Origin: Strobilurus pachycystidiatus
Taxonomy: Eukaryota; Basidiomycota; Agaricomycetes; Agaricales; Physalacriaceae
Length of the DNA stretch: 64,000 nucleotides
Direction: 5' to 3'
NCBI GenBank assembly: GCA_019915135.1
Contig: JAHLMK010000006.1
Coordinates: 2,356,001 to 2,420,000, forward strand
Numbering within the stretch: the stretch's first letter is position 1; each line of letters starts with the position of its first letter. Below, piece by piece: positions 10,478 through 21,448 of this stretch. A program made the translations under genes and the position numbers. Under the pieces are notes generated by a model that searched no databases, was not told the DNA's origin, and saw only the letters and a program-made list of their open reading frames with translations.

Positions 10478-13400
10478 TCAGTCACTTTCATTCTCCTTTG
10501 CAGCTTTGTGATCCAGTAAGATCTGCATAATTTCTGGCTCACATTCTTCTTCCTTGTGCTTGGAATAGAAATCCAACACAGGGTCAACATCAGCTCCATG
10601 TGCTATCAACCAATGGATAGAGTCTACATAACTGTTGTTTTCTTCACCCCACTGGTTTATCTCTGTTTGACCCATTGTCACGGCCAGTAAAGGAGTCCCA
10701 TAAAGCCTCCCTACTGCATTGACATCAGCACCATGCTCAAGAAGGGTTTGAACAATAGTGGCTTGTCCACAACAAACTGCAGCCTGCAATGCGTTCTCAT
10801 AATCACCACCTTGAGCATTGACATCAGCGCCGTGGCTGAGAAGGGTTTGAACAATAGTGATGTGTCCTAAATAAGCTGCAGCCTGCAATGCATTCCCATA
10901 GTGACCACCTTGAGCATTGACATCAGCACCATGCTCAAGAAGGGTTTGAACAATAGTGGCTTGTCCACAACAAACTGCAGCCTGCAATGCGTTCCCATAA
11001 TCACCACCTTGAGCATTGACATCAGCGTCGTGGCTAATAAGAGTTTGAACAACATTGGCATGTCTACAATAAGCTGCAGCCTGCAATGCATTCCCATAAT
11101 AACCACCTTGAGCATTGACATCAGCGCCTTGGTCAAGGAGGGTTTGAACAATAGTGGCATGTCCACAATAAGCTGCAGCCTGCAATGCGTTCCCATATTC
11201 ACCACCTTGAGCATTGACATCAGCGTCGTGGCTAATAAGAGTTTGAACAACATTGGCATGTCTACAATAAGCTGCAGCCTGCAATGCATTCCCATAATAA
11301 CCACCTTGAGCATTGACATCAGCGCCATGGTCAAGAAGAGTTTGAACAATAGTGGCGTCTCCCCAATGAGCTGCAGCCTGCAATGAATTCCCATATTCAC
11401 CACCTTGAGCATTGACATCAGCGCCTTGATCAAGAAGGGTTTGAACAACAGTGGCAAGTCCCCTAAAAGCGGCAGTGTGCAATGCATTCCCATATACACC
11501 ACCTTGAGCATTGACATCGGCACCATGGTGCAAAAGGAGAATGACAATGTTATTATTGTCTTGCTCAGACGATGAAATGAGAGCAGCATTGAGTATCTGC
11601 TGTTTGACTGGACCAGCTGCAACTATAGAATGGACTACATTCTGCTCATTGTTGTATGCTGCATATTGTAAAAGTGAAAAACTATGGTTTTTAGACCAAT
11701 GAAGTAATTGATGCCAAAAATGCCATTGTGGGCTTTGAGGTGTCATGAGTAAATTTGCCAATTCCATTCTCTCCGATTGACATCCACTGAGGTTGAGATG
11801 CTCCAACCAATAGTTTGCAGAGTACTTCACAAGTGTGAATTTCTCTTCTAGACCTGAGATTGAGTAAGTATGACTCCGGTCCCCTGTCCTGAAGTAGCAG
11901 AGCTGTGCAAGACAAGTATGGGCAATCATATCATGACCAGATAATGGCTCAATGCTATATTGCTTTGCAAGACTGGTGACCCCAGTTGTAAGATAGTCAC
12001 GAACAGATGAGTGAGCAAGCTGAACCTAATTAGTAATAATATAGTCAATCACAAATTTATAATTGAGAAGATATTTACGCACAATATTTCTTCTTGTATC
12101 CATAAAATCCACCTCCTCAGTGACAACAACTAGACTGGATAGTTGTTTTGTCAACAGCATCCTATTTTGAGTTTGCAAGAGAGGGTCAAATCTCCACATT
12201 GCAGTTGATGTGTCAAATGCAAATGCAGCATCATTCAACTCATCAATGGTGAGACTTTGAAATGAAAGACACAGCCATTGGAGAGCTCGGTGTAAACCTA
12301 AGCTATAATTTTTGCTGTTGCGTGACAGAATCTGATCGTAAAGTGCATTCAAGTCCTGAGGTAGCTGTGAGAGAGCTGCAGCCAATTGCCTCTGATTATG
12401 GCACTCCATCAACTCACAAAGCAGACAGGCAACAAAGTGAAACCTGTGAAAAGAATCAGAATTAGATGAAAGGAAAATATAGCTAATGATCAAAATCTTA
12501 CATGCCTGCTCCACGTTTCATGAGAGTTGTCATAATTTCCTGCTTTTGCTCTGATGGCCAATGCTTCAGGTCATCATTTGTCTGTAGCTGGTTGGTGATG
12601 AAGCTAGTGATGTCGTTTGACACAGAGTGGTCACCATTTAGGTTAATCTGTGTGGAGACAAAGGGAAGACAGGATCTGAAGGGATCTCGTGGCTGACTTG
12701 TTACCACAAGATGCAACTTTGTGTTTGGCCATTGGTGCACCAGTGTGATGAAGTCCAGCAAATGCTGATGCTCTGATGCAGAACATTCATCAAGTGCATC
12801 AAGAACAATGTAGGTATTGGAAAGGTCCTGAAGGACTCTTTTCAACATATCAAGAACAACCTTTTCAGAAGGAGGAGTTTGGCCCCTACGACCAGCCTCA
12901 TGATAATAGTCACTTGTGACCCTATGAGGAATTGGAGTGTACTGTGAGAGTTGGTAGAGAAGTGACCGGACAGCTGGATCAAGGTGGTCCTTGCTGCCAT
13001 CGGACTCATTGACACTGAAATAGAAGAATGCCAACGGAATACTGTTATCAGCATCAATGTTGTCAATGATGCTTGAGCTAGTGATGAAAGAATCAGAAAC
13101 ATGAGCACAAGGTAAACATCTGCATTACCTGAGAATAGTCTTTCCCGTGCCCGCTACAAACATTGTTTAGTCACTGCATAAATTGTAGCGTGTAAACTCA
13201 CAGTTACCAGATATCCATAGAAGGGACCCGGGAGTTTCCTTCCATTCTAGAAAGCGTTCATTGTCCAAGATGAGCCATTCACCGGTGCCCTCCATCCGTG
13301 CTTTCCGAGCACGCATGAGATTGGACCGCCCGTCCGGGGGACTGTCAAGCCATTTGAAGAGATCGGCATCCATACTAGATGACAAAGTCAGGCACGTGCA

Positions 13401-14260
13401 TCTAAAACATATAGAAACACTCACACTCGACCGTGAAGATAGTCAACCTTCACTGCCAGCACAATCGCACATTTGATCTTGAGGGACAGTATATCAGAAT
13501 CGAAAGTCGTTCATTTGATTGGTCACATACCTGGAGACAATCTTGGTACCCGTCCATCTCCTTATCCAGCGCGTTGAAATCGGCACTGAACTTGTCATGG
13601 CCAGCGCCCTTCGTAAACTTGCCGTGTTTCTTGTATCGTTTGACGTAGCCGGTCACTTTGTCGAGCAGTCTTCGGGATGTCAGACATCTCTGAGCGTTGT
13701 ATGGGAAGGCAAGCTTACTCCTTATAACCGAGAAGGTCGGACTTGAGATCGTCAAGCAACGCCGAACGATTAGTAGTGTTGACTTGTTCGAGCACTGGGG
13801 CAATCGTGTTCCAAATAGCCTCGGATTTGTCGACCAGCTGCGCAACCTGCTCTTGATCCGCAGTGTAATTCTAGAAGAGAGCTCTGTAAGCTCCATCACG
13901 GGTGTAGAGAAGAGCAATTTTGCTTACCTTGTGCATCTCGAGGAGCTTTCTCATCGCCATCACCACAGGTCCCACCCAGGGAACGTTCTGCACTACCTGT
14001 CCCACCTGATCGAGCGCCCCGAGGATGAGTTCACCGTTAGAGAGGACCGTGTCAACAAGCTTGGGCTTATCAGGTCGAACGCCCGTCGAGGACGACTTCC
14101 CGGGGTCTACAGCAGCACCGGCGGATGCTTCCGACCCGGCGTCGCTTCCAGACTGCCTGCGAGAAGGACCATGGTTGGCTAGGTTCCCAGACGCGGAGGT
14201 GTGGCGGAGACTGCGAGGAGTGAACCGTTTGCGAATGGCGGCTTTGAGTTTATGCATCAT
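10478..14260 (-). CDS. NLR2: NACHT-ankyrin NLR, B-type, complete
   Basis: Complete gene by manual splicing. Exons: 14260-13928, 13870-13719, 13669-13531, 13477-13425, 13374-13202, 13153-13129, 13077-12502, 12443-12083, 12025-10478. They sum to 3360 nt, about 1119 aa, in frame. The N-terminal region (about 45-225) is predicted helical and resembles HeLo/MLKL-like four-helix bundles in layout; this is inference. NACHT: P-loop GNSGTGKT across the exon 5/6 junction, Walker B LDALDEC, sensor VTSQ. A winged-helix region follows, ending in HSSVRDYL. Exon 9 carries eight to nine ankyrin repeats of 99 bp with the core ADVNAQGG.YGNALQAA. Intron 8 (12026-12082) contains TACTAAT and ends TTAG. Likely role: ligand recognition through the repeats, then oligomerisation and cell death. 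Confidence 0.88.
10720..11560 (-). repeat. Near-identical 99-bp ankyrin repeat array in NLR2
   Basis: Eight to nine consecutive 99-bp units encode 33-residue ankyrin repeats. Some non-adjacent units appear identical at the DNA level: the unit around 11030-11100 recurs around 11225-11295, and the unit around 10735-10800 recurs around 10933-11000. Both pairs are 198 bp apart. Such high internal conservation is known from fungal NLR repeat domains that diversify by unequal exchange. Confidence 0.85.
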
Positions 14261-15837
14261 GGATGTTTGAGAGCAAGGATGAGGGGTGCGTGTGACGATA
14301 CATGCTGTCAATCCAAGGCGGTGGCTTGATTTCCCGCGCTGTAGCCGCGTTTTCCCCACACAACGGACATTGCCATGCGCCGGCTGATAGCTACTAGGTC
14401 TGGACTCTCGTCAACCGGCCCGTGATAGATAGCTATCACTGCGAGGACGCCTTTTTTCTCCCATCCCTCCTGAGTCTATCACATGTTCGTTCCAATCGAC
14501 TGAGGACTATGCTCATTCCTGGGACTCGAACTCGAAGTGAGGGTGCCCCCGTTCACTGACGGTGAGCATCAAGACGCCGCCGCGTGATGAATTGAGAGCT
14601 AAGACTCGGACACGCCAACTGCAAAGAATCACACACTCTCGAGCAGAACTTTCTCTTGCCCGCATCCGATTGCATTTCACCTTTGGCCGATTGCATTGGC
14701 GTTAATGTCGTAGTGTCCTGCGTGGAAGCGTTCCGTATGAGTCTTTCCCTGCCATCCGTCCTTTCTAGCTTTCGATCAATGTCTGCATCAGACAAGATTC
14801 ATCGAGGCAGCGCAAACGTGGGGGTGGCCCTAAGGTACATTCGCTGGATCTTGTCGTGAGTGTTGATTGACGAGTCTTTCTGTACGGGATGTGCTTGGTA
14901 TCTGAAACGCTCGACGGCATGTCTTCAAATATGATTGGCTCAATACCAATGATCGTGGAAGCTCTCCCAATATTCGAGTGACTGTGGACCGTTACACGAA
15001 GGTGCTTGGGATTCTGGCGCGGTCGTCATAGGAATGGACACTCGGCTACTATGGTACGAGAAATCGATCGTTGAAAGTCCGGTTCGTTTCCCTCTCATAC
15101 CGTGACGCGGGTCTCTAGCTGAGATGTAAGTATCAAATCTAATATGCACTTCCCAACTCATAATATTACACCCTCTACATGTCGAGTAGTGTACCCGGGC
15201 CGCCACCAGAAACGCCAAAGCTCGTTATAACACTGCGCACGCTCCCGAATAGTAACGACTTGAGGCGGCCGGTCTACAGAAAGACTCGAGGGCCAGAGAT
15301 CATTGGATGGAATAAGAACTTGAAGCGCGACTCGTTGCGGACGAGCTCAAATAGCGAATCCAAATCATCAGCTCGTAACCTTCTTCCTGCAAGACCTTCG
15401 GGTTGTTATGAGGTGCGGCGAGCCGTGGATTTGTAATTGAGGTGCGAATCCGCCGCCAGTTGAGAGTCCTCGGCCCACGGAATCATGCAACAGAGAAGAG
15501 TACGCGTCAAGCGTCAGGCGGTGATTACCAGACGTCTGTGATATTGAAAATATCCGGAGTAGTAAGTTAGACGGAAATGAGCCGAAGTCTTTGTTGATAT
15601 GGCGTGGCGACTCGCACTTCAAAGCAGCGACTAGAAATTTTGTCATTCAGAGCTTCAGAGAAAAATTGGAAAAGAGTGCTCACATAAAACAGAGAGCTTG
15701 AGGTACCCGCGCGTGGATATGCTTTGGTCGTGGAGGTGGCTGGAAGAGCAGAGGCGAGGATGTCCCTGTGATGACATCATCAAATCACACCTTCTCTTTT
15801 GCCATCATCGTCGAGTAGTGCCGCGTAAACAACAACG
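14261..15837. other. Region upstream of NLR2, no supported gene
   Basis: About 1.6 kb between the NLR2 start and a small plus-strand gene. It aligns with 53812-55470 but only loosely, with many indels. Open frames here, such as 15179-15436 on the plus strand, are not preserved in the other superunit. It probably contains the NLR2 promoter next to 14260; nothing more can be supported. Confidence 0.5.
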
Positions 15838-16309
15838 ATGACAGGGACCTCTATCATTACTTATGACCCGCCTGCTCGCAAACTCTCCGCGAAGGACGGC
15901 GCGCGGGAAGTCTGGCCTGACCGAATTGTGCTGGCAACTCTCCCTCGTTTCATAGCACGACGCGACGCGACACGACACATCGCATCGTCCAGGCTGTGGT
16001 GCGCCCTCTCAGCCACCGCGCACATCCACAGCGAGTACACGGACACGCCGTGGGATCCGAGTCACGCGGCACAGGGAATAAATGTGAGTGTCGGTTGTGT
16101 TTGTTGTCTTCAGAGGCCTGACGATTTAATTGGGACGGCAGGTTCCCATTGCGTCTGCGAGTGCACGGCCGGCTCAAATTCTCCATTCTCTGCCGCGTTC
16201 AAAAACTCTCCCGACGCATTCCCTAGTAAAACCAGCGAACACGACCATCGCGCTACGCTCGCCGAACGCGAGTCAGGCTAAGACTCCACCCAATAAACGG
16301 CGCATGTAA
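15838..16309 (+). CDS. Small two-exon hypothetical gene
   Basis: Exon 1 15838-16083 starts MTGTSIITYDPPARKLSAKD and ends at a GTGAGT donor. After a 58-bp intron, exon 2 16142-16309 ends KTPPNKRRM, giving 137 aa. The product is basic, has no recognisable domain and no signal peptide. The alternative is that the GTAAGA overlapping the stop is another donor, making this the 5' end of the decayed P gene downstream. The second superunit has the same sequence at 55473-55923 but without the start codon and with a TAG at 55687, so the gene is not under uniform constraint. I cannot assign a function. Confidence 0.4.
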
Positions 16310-17005
16310 GATTCCCGACGTTACGTCGCCTGAGGGCGAAGAATGCGGGATTTGTGATAATAATTGAGTGTTGAAGAAGGTACGCGTCTCTGGGTTCTTG
16401 CTTTTGCTTTGCTTTTCGTTCGTTTGTTTCGTCTTTGCTGGAGATTCAATCTCGTTCGCCTGGTGCGAGCATTCGTCTTTCGCCAATCTTCCGTTTCCTT
16501 GCGATGTTGTCTTTTGTCTCGGCTTGCACTCCCCATTGACGCACCCATCATTCGTAGGCATCGGTGCTATCGCGTGGATTTTCGTGGGCCGTGTCACGTC
16601 GCTCCGCTCGAGGAGGATGTAGAGCGGTGGAAGCGATCGTTGCGCTTTCGGCTGGCATTCCTTGCTACGGCGTCAACATCAACCTTCGGCGAATCTCGCT
16701 CACATCGCTCGCCATTCATCCCTCGCCATAGGGCCGAGCTTCAATCTCGCGATATCCACAGCTAAATCAAGGTCGCAGACGAATCTAGGGTGGGATGGGC
16801 ATGTATCCGTGTCTGGATGCAAACCGCGACACCCATCGTTCTCGTCTTCCAATTCACGGCCTCCAGCCGAACACACCGCGATCCTCGCCTATACCTTCCC
16901 CAGTCAGTTGACCTCTAATTCCCGTGCTGACGCAGACCGCGTTTTGTTCGCAATTCCAGTTACATGACACGCAGAGTTGGGTGCGGGTGAAGAGGGGGGA
17001 TGACC
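16310..17005 (+). pseudogene. Decayed family P sequence, 5' segment of psi-P2
   Basis: No intact frame. Near 16600-16650 the sequence encodes PLEEDVERWKRS, a clear match to WLEEDVERWRG in the coiled-coil exon 5 of P1, so remnants of family P are present. The segment is almost identical to 55924-56613. It is interrupted at 17005 by an inserted element. Confidence 0.45.
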
Positions 17006-17945
17006 CTCAGTAAATATTCCGTTGACCTAGATTGACCCGTATTGACCTGGAAGGACTGAAGTCAATACTGTCAACCAAGGTCAATGGAGCTCGATGGAGG
17101 TCAAAAAATGACCGTCCCACAGACCTCAGTTGACACACATTGATATCGATTGACTTACATTGACATGCATTGACCTTTATTGACCCAGGCAGCTTCTGAT
17201 CGTACCGGTCAATTCAGGTCATTCCAGGTCACCATAGGTCAATGTAAATGGCATATATTGGTAGGAGCAAACAATACAAGGTACGATACGAAGGTCCATC
17301 TGATTCCGGCAAGTCAGTACGCACCGGGCAAGGACTTCCAAGCGTCGACACATCGGGAGAGCACTTCAAAAGAAAGAGTCAGAGGATATGGTACAAACAA
17401 CAAATTGTTGCGCACCGTCGCCACGCGCTATTGGTCTGCTGTCGCGGGTGATACGCGTCCAAAACTCTCCTCTATCATCGTGTTCGTTGCATAGCTGCGA
17501 GTCTTGGTTGCGCCATTGCTGGGGTCGCCTTTGCGCCTGCATCGTCATCGTGGGGATCGTCGTCGGTGCTTTCGTGAGCTTTGCTGGTGAAACTAGTACT
17601 GAACGGAGGCAGAATCCGGGCGCTGTCAGCCTTGGTCGCGTACACAGGGCGTGCGAAGGCGGTGCGGAGGCGTCGGGAGCTCTTGGAAGCGACAAAGAGG
17701 GGAGGGGCCGGAGGACAGAGGAGGGCAGATGGTGGGGAGAGAGAGAGAGAAGCAATCGCAACAAAAGCCCCGATGACGCGGCTTTTTAGCTTCGAAATCT
17801 CAAGCTTTTCAAGTCCGCTCAAGATCGGCTGTTTACAAGTACTTACGAGAAGCAGTCAATGAAGGTCAATAGGTGGTCGATCGAGGTCAACTGAAGTCGC
17901 TGAAGGTCATCCACGTCAACAGAGGTCTACGGAATTTTTACTGAG
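17006..17945. mobile_element. 940-bp non-autonomous DNA transposon with TTGACC-rich ends
   Basis: The flanks are GATGACC at 16999-17005 and again at 17946-17952, a 7-bp target duplication (8 bp if the preceding G is counted). The ends are inverted: CTCAGTAAATATTCCGT at the left and its near complement at the right. The paralogous site at 56614-56620 is empty, with a single GATGACC. Both ends are packed with TTGACC/GGTCAA hexamers (about 17030-17245 on the left, 17855-17935 on the right), probably subterminal transposase-binding repeats. The interior (about 17270-17820) has GC-rich open frames with no recognisable product, perhaps captured host DNA. Confidence 0.88.
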
Positions 17946-20806
17946 GATGACCGATGGAGCGAGAGGACGAGGGAGAGGGAGAGGGTTGTGGTGAGGAGAG
18001 GGAGGAAGCTGGGAAAAGAGGAGGAGGAGCTCGCGCCTGAACTACGCGAATACGTCCGACGGGTGGTGATTGTTCAATGCGGTAGAATGAGGATGTGGGC
18101 CGCCGACCACATCGGAGGTAGAGGCAGTGAGAATGGGTAATTCAACCTAGCGTCGCCTTGCCCTTGAATAAGAGGGTCGTGTACAACGATAGATTTATGA
18201 CCGAGTGACAAAGGTTGGGTAGACGAAGCCAGGGGCGAGGACGGGACGAAAGCGTAATTCCGTATAATCTTGAAGTCCTGTTGATGCAGCGTCAAGTAGA
18301 CTTGGACAAGAAAGCGTGTGATGATAAAAAAAAACTCGTATGCGAAAGCGTGTAATGATAAAAGGAAACTCGTATGCAAGTGGTTTCCTTGAAGCAGAGC
18401 CAGTTGTGCTCTTGGAAATCATACACCGCAGATAAGCCCAGACCAACACACCTAGAGGAAAATCATGCCGTCTCTAACGATAGAGACGTGGCGAGGAAAG
18501 CAAAAGAAAACGAGAAGTAGCGAGTCGGCGGCTCGGCTCGCGGCCCGAGTCCAGATTTACCACGCGAGTTGTGCCTGCCTGTACGCTTTGCTTGCACACC
18601 ACCGCCTCCATCGCGTCGTTCGGGCTCGCAATGACCGTCGACCGCGCTAGCCACGCTCCGGGAGGACACAAACACGGGTAATTCATGGGACTCGGAAGCC
18701 TTGGCGACAATGGCGGCAGCATCGGGGGGTGCGTTTCCTTTGCAGCTAGCTTGTATGGCACGCTGACGAGAATCTTCAATCATCTGTATCAGCACGCCCG
18801 CTACATGCGCGTTTACCATGCGTCCATCGACGAATTCTCGCCGCCTAGCCGCTTTTCTTTGCCATGTGCGCTTACTGGACGCGCCTCCGCGCACGCCTTC
18901 GACTATGCCAGATGCACTCCGCAAGCCGGCCACGCTTGTTGTGCAGCGTAATTGCGCTACTCGTGCCGTGCAACGGAACTCTTCCATCCCGCACGCCAAT
19001 CATCGTGCTACGCCTGTCTCACGCATCTGAGCCCATCCTCCTCCCCTCCTTCTACTGATCTTGCAACCAACCACCGGAATTCTAAGCTCCTTGGGTACAC
19101 AAACCCATCTCGGCCCATTCCGCACACGCCATCGCCCTCACATCTGCCAAGAGACCACCGAAGCACAGGAACAGAAACAAGACTCGCGCATGAAGAGGGC
19201 GGAACTCACAGGGTCAGGCGAGAAGGATAGAGGTGGCGTTGGCAAATCCAAAAGACGCGGCGAATACGGAAGAGTAGATGGTACGTTCGTCACTGTTTTT
19301 CGGCGTGAGGACCTAAATATGGCGTTACAGCGTCCTCGCCACCTCTGTCGCTCCCCGGACCGATGACAAGACAGCAACGTGCATCGTGTTTTGAATCCAC
19401 ATCTTTCCACACTTTCCTTTCCTCTTGCCCTCTCACGACGAAAACACGAAGGACAAGCACCAGAACTTGACCACTCATGCCGCGAAACTACCCTCGCCAT
19501 TCCCGTCTTCTCGCCCGACGCCTTCGCACCGTACCTCGAGAAAAGGTACTCGATCGAGGAGTTAGCTCGCCTGTTAAGCCGACACAAAACGAAGTCAACG
19601 CATAGACTTCTCGCTCACGAACGGATTCTCGCTCACGGACAGATTCACACCGGCGTCGTTCATTGCCTCGAAGAAAATCAGTGGCGCGGGAAGAAAATTA
19701 CCAGCGCTGCGGTCCTCACGTCGAACGCCTTCGCACCCCACCTCAAAGAAAGTGATAGGAGTTTGGCTCGTGCTTGCGCGCCGCAGACGCGGAGATAGGA
19801 AGAGGGGCAGGGGGTTGGAGAATCCAACGAGGGAGATGGCGGGTGGGGGAGAGCAAGGGGAAGGATACGCGGAAGGTGATGGGGGAGAGGGGGCCACGCC
19901 GCAGAGGAGAAGCAAGAAGAGGGGATGAAGAGCTCCCCCCCCCCGTTGCGTATTACACACGGAATCTCGACGGGCGGGGTTCTCTGATGCGGTATGAACC
20001 TCCGCTCCGGCAAGGGGAGGAGGGGGATGTGGGGCTGGAAGATAGGGAGGTTGATGAGAAGAGAGCAGGCAGGGGAAGGGCACCTATGCCGTGCGATAGA
20101 ACTCGGGCACGCTTACTGTCTGGCGCGAGGTCCAGCCTACGCAACACCAGTCGTCCAGCGTTCGGCTGTCCGCGAATCGGTTTTGCCAGCTGTACAACCG
20201 CCTCTCGAGCCCGTCATTGAGGATCCTGCCCCTGCCCCACTCGCCCATTCAAATGTAACACTGCCCGTCCAGACCCCGCCTAATCCCAGTCGCACGAGCA
20301 GCAACACGAGCAAGACTCGTGCACGGACATTGACGGTTCAAACATCCAGGTGCGGGTGCGGGTGGAGGCGGAGAGAATGGAGCAAGAAGACTCGCAGAGT
20401 AGACAGGATTTGGAGCTGGAGAGACAGAGAAAGAAACGGTGCGCTTCGCTTTTTCTCGTTCATTGCGGTGTGAAGTGATCTGATGATCGATTCGTAGGTT
20501 GGGGATGTGGATGTAGACGTCGATATGGAGTTGGGGTACCGCGAGGAGGGGGTGGGTCTTGTTTTTGTGTACGATTTAGGTGCTAATTAATATGGTGATT
20601 AGGTCCCGCCAGTGTTGAAGTTCATGCGTACGCCACGCGAACCTACTTACCATATACGGACATTGCGCCACCCGAGCGCCTGTACAGTTATGATCCGGAC
20701 TCGATCGCTGTGCGATCGCTTATATATAGTAGATTATTTTCGCTTTGATACCTCAGTCGTCTCGCTTCCGCTGCGCACGTCTGAGGTATGTATTCCTACT
20801 TGATAT
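17946..20806 (+). pseudogene. Decayed family P gene (psi-P2, middle part)
   Basis: Relic on the plus strand. Recognisable pieces are AFAPYLEKRYSIEELARLL (about 19520-19580), matching AFAPYLEKDDSIKEF of P1; a second AFAPHLKE copy near 19720; an acidic Gly/Glu-rich segment; a MRYEPPLRQ segment near 19990; LEPVIEDPAPAP near 20200; an exon 3 remnant after the CGTAG at about 20498; and an exon 4 start near 20604. Stops and frame changes are frequent, and there is a poly-C tract near 19936. The same relic is at 56621-59515. The 7-kb transposon at 20807 separates it from its 3' half at 27980-29323. Confidence 0.65.
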
Positions 20807-20880
20807 GAAAGGAGACCGACTTTTCTTAAGAATTGTCGGTGAACACCGGGATAAGATAAGCTCTCGACTTATCTTATGTT
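20807..20880 (+). repeat. Left terminal inverted repeat of 7-kb transposon
   Basis: Contains GACTTTTCTTAAG and GTCGGTGAACACCGG, the latter itself a short palindrome. It matches the right end in inverse orientation with one mismatch over the 44-bp core. Confidence 0.88.
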
Positions 20881-21448
20881 TGTGGGCACAATTCTGAGCT
20901 ATCGAGCAAGAGCAAACTTGAGTTCCAACTCGAGTACTGACTCAAATTTTGACTAAATATCCCCCCCTGGCAACCATAGATTGATATAACAAGTAATATA
21001 TACCAGGTATATACTCTACCAGAGACATCCCAGAGACGATGAGCAATGAGATAATGGATATACCTATCTTGAATGGTAATTGACGCCGAGACATTACTTC
21101 TCTTTGACGGGCACAATCTCCGATTCGTAGCGATTACCAGAAAGCGGCCATGCTTTGGCTAATGACAACACCTATGAACGGGAAAGTGCGTGAATTTTGA
21201 GACAGTCATTGAACAGAAGCTACTCACAGTTGTCAATGGGGTGTAAGGTGTGTGCAGGCGGTAATTGTGCCTGGATGTTCCTTGCGCCCACCGCAATAGG
21301 AGGGGTACCACCCTGACTAAGCACGGCAGGCGCAGCCGTCGCGCGGAAAGTAAATATTGCCGATTTATGCCGTAGTCCGTATCGAGAACAATCAAGTGTG
21401 ATCAGTCCTTCCCCATCACGTCGACGTTTACCTGCTCTCCGCCCCGCC

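Noticed and set aside
10720..11560. CRISPR-like regular direct repeats
   Set aside because: The 99-bp periodicity is coding ankyrin sequence in a eukaryotic gene; there are no short repeats with unique spacers.
10867..11622. Long antisense open frames over the ankyrin repeats (also at 10901-11386 and 50465-51130)
   Set aside because: They arise because the 99-bp unit is a multiple of three, so any stop-free frame in one unit stays open in all. No independent coding features.
12026..12082. NLR2 looks like a broken gene because its frame stops before the ankyrin exon
   Set aside because: The stop (TTAG before GTTCAG) is the 3' splice site of a conserved 57-bp intron; NLR4 has the same intron without the stop. 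Spliced frames are intact.
16368..16622. 84-residue frame with a signal-peptide-like N-terminus (also at 55983-56237)
   Set aside because: It overlaps a family P relic in another frame, has no plausible mature domain, and the hydrophobic run comes from a TTTGCTTTGC-rich tract.
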